Shown one piece after another: positions 5,394 through 8,062 of a stretch of DNA of 8,062 bases. Position 1 is the stretch's first letter, and each line of letters begins with the position of its first letter. Position numbers and translations under genes: made by a program. The DNA is taken from NCBI GenBank assembly GCA_964388085.1, contig CAYLZW010000263.1, positions 1 to 8,062 of the forward strand. Reading direction: 5' to 3'. The notes beneath the pieces were generated by a model that did no database searches, was not told where the DNA came from, and saw only the letters and a list, made by a program, of their open reading frames with translations. Source of the DNA: CAYLZW01 sp964388085. GTDB lineage: Bacteria > Myxococcota > UBA727 > CAYLZW01.

Positions 5394-7391
5394 ATGACAC
5401 GCACATCGCTCGCGCTCCTCGTCGTCGCCGTCATCGCTGCGGCCGCCGCGTCGGCTGCCTCGCTCGTCCCCGCGCCGGGCGGAGACGCCGCGCTCGACGA
5501 GCGCGCGCGTCGCTATGAGCGCCAGTTCCACGGCATCAGCGCCTACCCGTTCGGGCTGTCGCTCGACGCGGAGATCCCGAACGAGGCCGACCGCGCGCTC
5601 GTCGAGGCGTTCGTCGCCGCCGCGGGCCCCGTCGACTTCGAGGCGTTCGCGACCGCAGAGGGCACGCCGCGCAGCGTCGACGACATCGTCGTGCAGTGGG
5701 ACGAGCACGGCGACCTCGGCATGTTCGCCGGCGTCGCGGCCGCGGGAGACGCGTGGCGCTACCTCGTGCTGCGCGACGGCGGCGCGCCGGTCGCCGACGT
5801 CGATCGCGCGCGCGCGGACCTGCTCGACGCCATCCACGCCTTCCACGTCGTCGCCACCATCACGGGCGAGCCCGGCACGCTCGCGCGCGGCATCCGTCGC
5901 GCCGACGAGGGCGGCGAGGCCGGCGACGCGTCGGTGCCCTTCCCCGAGACCTGCCCGACGCCGTGGGGGCGCGCGGACACCTGGCGCGGCGACCCGTCCG
6001 GCCTCTGGCCCGCCTACGAGATGCGCGACAACGTCAGCAAGGACCAGATGCTCGGCTACGTGCTGGCCCTCGGCGCCTTCCACGACGCCGTGACCGGGGA
6101 CGCGAGCATCGACGCGGCGGTGAAGCAGGCGCTCCGCGACGACGCCCGCGCGCTCGCCTACTCCCTCATGGCGCCCGTCGACGTCGGTGACGACGAGCTC
6201 GTCGACCTCGTCATCCGCGACATCGACGGGTGCGTCACCGAGCACAGCGACCTGAACCCGCGGCTCGTGCCGCGCAGCGACGCTCCCCCCGTCGTGCTCG
6301 CGCCCGACTCGGGGAGCCGGAACGGCTTCAACGCGGCGGCGTCGCTCGGCATCGTACGCACGCTCTATCACGTGAGCGGCGACCCCGACGTAGGCGCCTA
6401 CTACTACGACGTGCTCGTCGGGGAGCGCGGCTACCCAGCCCTGCTGACGACGGGGATCGCGTCGCTCAAGGCGATGTTCATCGACCTGTGCGCGTTCAAC
6501 GAGTGCGCGGTGACGAACTTTTCGAACGTGAACATGGCGTTCGTCGCGATGTACGGGCTCTTGCGCTACGAGAGCGACGCGGCCCTGCTCGCGAGCTACC
6601 GCGCGGCGCTCCACGACGAGCTTTGGGACAACGGCCGCCCGCACAATGGGGAGGAGATCGAGCAGGCCTTCTTCAGCCTGATGTACGCGGGCCTGCGCGC
6701 AGGCGGCACCGACGAGGGCGCGCGCCAGGCGGCCCTCGATCAGCTGCGCGCCTGGCCCGAGGCGCCGTACTGGAACCGCGCCGTCGACAACTGCGACGAG
6801 GCCGAGCTGTCCGCCGGCAGCTGCCTCGCCGTCGACGGCGTGACGACGATCGTGCTGAACGAGAACCCCGCGCGCGGCGGCGGCCCCGTCGCCGAGGGGC
6901 CGGTGCCGATGGCCATCCGCCCGCCGAGCGACTTCGAGTGGCGCAGCGACCCTCGTCGGGTGAACGGCGGCGGCGGCGCGCGCCTGAACCCGGCGGGCGA
7001 CTTCCGGGCCGCGTACTGGCTCGGCCGCCTGCTCGAGGTCACGAGCGACAACGACGTGAACCTCTCGCCGCACCGTCGACCGTACCCCGCGCTCTCGACG
7101 GAGGACGCCGGCGTGCTCGTCGACGGCGGAACCGGCGAAGGCGAAGGCGAAGGAGAGGGGGAAGGCGAAGGCGAGGGTGAGGGGGAAGGCGAAGGCGAGG
7201 GCGAAGGAGAGACCGACGACGAAGACGCGGGGATGACCCGGCACGAGGTCGACGCCGGTGACGCCGGCGACGTCGCGGAGGGCTGTGCTTGCGACGACTC
7301 CCGCGGCTCCTCGCGTCCGTCGCTCGCCGCGTTCCTGCTGCTGGCCCTCTCCCTGCGACGCGCGCGCGCGCGGCACGCAAGGCGGCGCTAG
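5394..7391 (+). CDS. Large exported protein of unknown function, helical, with Gly-Glu linker and MYXO-CTERM tail
   Basis: 665 residues from ATG 5394 (an in-frame GTG at 5388 is possible; GGTG at 5385-5388 may be a weak ribosome site). Residues 1-22 are a signal peptide. Residues 30-540 have no family I can name with confidence. They contain paired amphipathic helices and motifs such as WRGDPSG and MRDNVSKDQMLGYVLALGAF (197-226), RNGFNAAASLGIVRTLYH (309-326), NVNMAFVAMYGLLRYES (378-394), NGEEIEQAFFSLMYAGLRAG, and RPPSDFEWRSDP (509-520) closing with AYWLGRLLE. These patterns recall alpha/alpha-toroid (six-hairpin) carbohydrate-active proteins, where SKDQ-like segments and a final W-rich stretch line the cavity; this is inference only. 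Residues 581-606 are 13 Gly-Glu dipeptides. The tail has GCACDD (Cys631/Cys633), a hydrophobic run FLLLALSL and RRARARHARRR, a MYXO-CTERM-type surface signal. It is divergent from the glycan-binding-like lipoprotein, suggesting a shared task. Confidence 0.9.
   Translation: MTRTSLALLVVAVIAAAAASAASLVPAPGGDAALDERARRYERQFHGISAYPFGLSLDAEIPNEADRALVEAFVAAAGPVDFEAFATAEGTPRSVDDIVVQWDEHGDLGMFAGVAAAGDAWRYLVLRDGGAPVADVDRARADLLDAIHAFHVVATITGEPGTLARGIRRADEGGEAGDASVPFPETCPTPWGRADTWRGDPSGLWPAYEMRDNVSKDQMLGYVLALGAFHDAVTGDASIDAAVKQALRDDARALAYSLMAPVDVGDDELVDLVIRDIDGCVTEHSDLNPRLVPRSDAPPVVLAPDSGSRNGFNAAASLGIVRTLYHVSGDPDVGAYYYDVLVGERGYPALLTTGIASLKAMFIDLCAFNECAVTNFSNVNMAFVAMYGLLRYESDAALLASYRAALHDELWDNGRPHNGEEIEQAFFSLMYAGLRAGGTDEGARQAALDQLRAWPEAPYWNRAVDNCDEAELSAGSCLAVDGVTTIVLNENPARGGGPVAEGPVPMAIRPPSDFEWRSDPRRVNGGGGARLNPAGDFRAAYWLGRLLEVTSDNDVNLSPHRRPYPALSTEDAGVLVDGGTGEGEGEGEGEGEGEGEGEGEGEGEGETDDEDAGMTRHEVDAGDAGDVAEGCACDDSRGSSRPSLAAFLLLALSLRRARARHARRR
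7134..7211 (+). repeat. Hexanucleotide tract encoding 13 Gly-Glu dipeptides
   Basis: 78 bp of GGN-GAR codons on the plus strand encode residues 581-606 of the MYXO-CTERM protein. Length and unit number equal those of the tract at 5008-5085, but orientation is opposite and codon choice differs (GGC, GGA, GGG, GGT with GAA or GAG). It acts as a spacer before the surface anchor. Confidence 0.95.
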
Positions 7392-7443
7392 AGGACAGTC
7401 GACCGGCAGGAGCCGTCCAAATAGCAGTGTCTAAACAGCGGGT

Positions 7444-7468
7444 GCAACGAGCATCAGTTGCTCATTGC
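7444..7468. repeat. 10-bp hairpin downstream of the MYXO-CTERM gene
   Basis: GCAACGAGCA (7444-7453) and TGCTCATTGC (7459-7468) pair at nine of ten positions around TCAGT. The odd pair is C-A in plus-strand RNA but a G-U wobble in minus-strand RNA, so the fold is better in the antisense direction. No T-tract follows. It may end the upstream transcript, but this is unsure. Confidence 0.45.
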
Positions 7469-7475
7469 TGTGCCA

Positions 7476-7487
7476 TTGCGAACGCAA
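7476..7487. repeat. Palindrome TTGCG-AA-CGCAA
   Basis: Perfect 5-bp arms surround AA, eight bases after the larger hairpin. The two-base spacer makes it a poor RNA hairpin but a reasonable site for a dimeric DNA-binding protein. Confidence 0.3.
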
Positions 7488-7492
7488 GAGAA

Positions 7493-7507
7493 GCGCAGGA
7501 GTTGCGC
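7493..7507. repeat. Small hairpin GCGCA-GGAGT-TGCGC
   Basis: Perfect 5-bp arms with a five-base loop, third in a cluster of inverted repeats spanning 7444-7507. The right arm overlaps the first copy of the direct repeat TTGCGCCA (7502-7509). Its role is unknown. Confidence 0.3.
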
Positions 7508-7577
7508 CATAAGGTCGTCGTACTGTTCGTTCGTTGCGCCAGTTGAGGCTCCAGTGATCAATCGACGCGAAATCTGC

Positions 7578-7607
7578 TTGCCGACTTTCAAGTCACCGCG
7601 CTACGGA
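7578..7607 (+). promoter_or_regulatory. Candidate promoter of the thiamine-pyrophosphate enzyme gene with embedded palindrome
   Basis: TTGCCG (-35, 7578-7583) and TACGGA (-10, 7602-7607) are 18 bp apart, giving a leader of about 50 bases before ATG 7667. A perfect palindrome GACTT-TC-AAGTC (7583-7594) lies in the spacer, where a bound repressor would block RNA polymerase. All matches are by eye and the -10 is weak. Confidence 0.3.
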
Positions 7608-7623
7608 TGCGACATGTAGGCAA

Positions 7624-7641
7624 TCGTCCGCCATTGGACGA
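7624..7641 (+). repeat. Leader hairpin TCGTCC-N6-GGACGA before the thiamine-pyrophosphate enzyme
   Basis: Perfect 6-bp arms (7624-7629 and 7636-7641) with loop GCCATT end 25 bases before the ATG at 7667. In the leader RNA it could influence translation or stability. It is not a terminator, because no T-tract follows. Confidence 0.4.
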
Positions 7642-7655
7642 CATCACGCCGACAT

Positions 7656-7659
7656 GGAG
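7656..7659 (+). promoter_or_regulatory. Ribosome binding site of the thiamine-pyrophosphate enzyme gene
   Basis: GGAG lies seven bases before ATG 7667 and decides this start. The upstream ATG at 7654 is in another frame that stops after 17 codons. Confidence 0.6.
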
Positions 7660-7666
7660 CTCCACG

Positions 7667-8062
7667 ATGCAAGCTGCGCCCGAGACCCCTCGCCCGAACC
7701 TCGATGATCGACGCGTCCGCGTGGCGGACCTCCTCGTGGGGGTCCTCTCGGAGGCCGGCGTCGGCGCGGTGTTCGGCATCCCCGGCGGCACGATCTCTCC
7801 GCTCAACGACGCTCTCGTCGATCACCCCGAGATCGGCGTGATCGTCACGCGTCACGAGAGCGAGGCGGTGTTCGCCGCGTGCGGGCACGCCATGGCGACC
7901 GGCGAGGTGGGCGTCGTGTTCGTGACCTCGGGGCCGGGCCTCACGAACGCGCTCACGGGCCTCGCGTCGGCGCACTGCGACGGCGTCCCGCTCGTCATCC
8001 TCGCCGGCGAGGTGCCGCGTCCGCTGCAGGGACGAGGCGCGCTGCAGGACGGCAGCGCGCAT
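7667..8062 (+). CDS. Thiamine-pyrophosphate enzyme, acetolactate synthase large-subunit type; C-terminus beyond window
   Basis: 132 residues are visible, from ATG 7667 to the window edge, covering most of the N-terminal TPP-binding (PYR) domain. Typical features are VFGIPGGTISPLNDAL (35-50), IVTRHESEAVFAACGHAMATG (59-79) with the expected activating glutamate Glu64, FVTSGPGLTNALTGLASAH (85-103), DGVPLVILAGEVP (105-117) and RGALQDGS (123-130). In the family Glu64 contacts the pyrimidine ring of TPP and promotes ylide formation for 2-oxoacid chemistry. The visible part resembles acetolactate synthase and its relatives, but the catalytic specificity (acetolactate synthase, glyoxylate carboligase, a decarboxylase or a natural-product enzyme) depends on the missing two thirds. 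The first 16 residues are a poorly conserved extension. It is the only clearly cytoplasmic metabolic enzyme in the window and lies behind a 275-bp non-coding stretch, so it probably belongs to another transcription unit. Confidence 0.9.
   Translation, partial: MQAAPETPRPNLDDRRVRVADLLVGVLSEAGVGAVFGIPGGTISPLNDALVDHPEIGVIVTRHESEAVFAACGHAMATGEVGVVFVTSGPGLTNALTGLASAHCDGVPLVILAGEVPRPLQGRGALQDGSAH

Larger units (their letters stand above)
7392..7666. other. Non-coding stretch of lower G+C with several hairpins
   Basis: By hand count this 275-bp stretch is about 57% G+C, against roughly 70% in the flanking genes. I see no convincing coding frame, tRNA or riboswitch signature. It contains the hairpins listed separately at 7444-7468, 7476-7487, 7493-7507, 7583-7594 and 7624-7641, and an 8-bp direct repeat TTGCGCCA at 7502-7509 and 7534-7541. 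It most likely combines the 3' end of the MYXO-CTERM gene with the promoter and leader of the thiamine-pyrophosphate enzyme gene. Confidence 0.6.

Noticed and set aside
5308..5406. Longer lipoprotein start at 5406
   Set aside because: It would place 33 mostly basic residues before a complete lipoprotein signal peptide and overlap the divergent gene.
5304..7376. 690-residue open frame on the minus strand opposite the MYXO-CTERM gene
   Set aside because: Arises from the strong third-position G/C bias of the plus-strand gene. It has no signal or domain, is Arg/Val/Ala-rich, and its Phe-Ala run is just the antisense of the Gly-Glu tract.
7429..7550. Integron attC-like site (GTCTAAAC on the left, GTTGAGG on the right)
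   Set aside because: The right-hand box does not fit the GTTRRRY core, the inner pairing boxes are absent, and no integrase is visible.
7392..7666. TPP riboswitch or branched-chain attenuator before the thiamine-pyrophosphate enzyme
   Set aside because: I find no THI-box core (CUGAGA-type), no leader peptide rich in Leu/Ile/Val, and no hairpin with a T-tract.
7601..8062. Minus-strand open frame opposite the thiamine-pyrophosphate enzyme
   Set aside because: The plus strand encodes the conserved TPP-binding motifs and has a ribosome site; the opposite frame is Arg/His/Ala-rich with no domain.
1..8062. Defence, phage or mobile-element module
   Set aside because: No transposase, integrase, toxin-antitoxin, nuclease or phage structural gene is visible. 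The GH25 enzyme has a myxobacterial surface tail rather than a phage context.

Overview
The window looks like chromosomal DNA from a myxobacterium (Myxococcota), though I cannot name the genus. Coding regions are roughly 70% G+C with strongly G/C-biased third codon positions. Two proteins end in a MYXO-CTERM-type sorting tail (Gly-Cys-x-Cys, a hydrophobic stretch, then an Arg cluster). Low-complexity linkers of Gly-Glu or Asp-Ala-Gly repeats, and a lipoprotein with a small Cys-rich module, also fit this phylum. Seven protein genes are well supported; those at both ends are cut by the window edges.

Layout from left to right. Positions 606-1 (minus strand) hold the N-terminal 202 residues of a secreted zinc-dependent N-acetylmuramoyl-L-alanine amidase (Amidase_3). 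Upstream of it, also on the minus strand, is an AcrR-like TetR regulator (1418-744). It begins with GTG and may be transcribed without a leader. Region 1419-1790 carries promoter-like and palindromic sequence and what looks like a broken small secreted-protein gene (1523-1778). Next on the plus strand are an exported protein with a CsgG/TolB-N-like domain and Cys-rich membrane segments (1791-2723), and a GH25 lysozyme with a Cys-rich module, a golvesin-like domain and a MYXO-CTERM tail (2805-4307). A strong hairpin lies just after each of these two genes.

The second half is built around a divergent pair sharing an 86-bp promoter region. On the minus strand is a lipoprotein with a likely concanavalin/LamG-type beta-sandwich (5307-4348). 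On the plus strand is a large exported helical protein of unknown function with a MYXO-CTERM tail (5394-7391), possibly an alpha/alpha-toroid enzyme. Both carry a linker of exactly 13 Gly-Glu dipeptides. After a 275-bp non-coding stretch of distinctly lower G+C (about 57% by hand count) with several hairpins, a thiamine-pyrophosphate enzyme of the acetolactate synthase type starts at 7667 and runs off the right edge.

Taken together, five of the seven products are exported to the envelope or surface. Two of these are peptidoglycan hydrolases, and two more have folds suggesting carbohydrate binding or processing. A role in cell-wall turnover, prey lysis or surface glycan handling is an inference. 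There is no phage, CRISPR, insertion-sequence or recognisable defence module. The most novel-looking part is the divergent lipoprotein/MYXO-CTERM pair.
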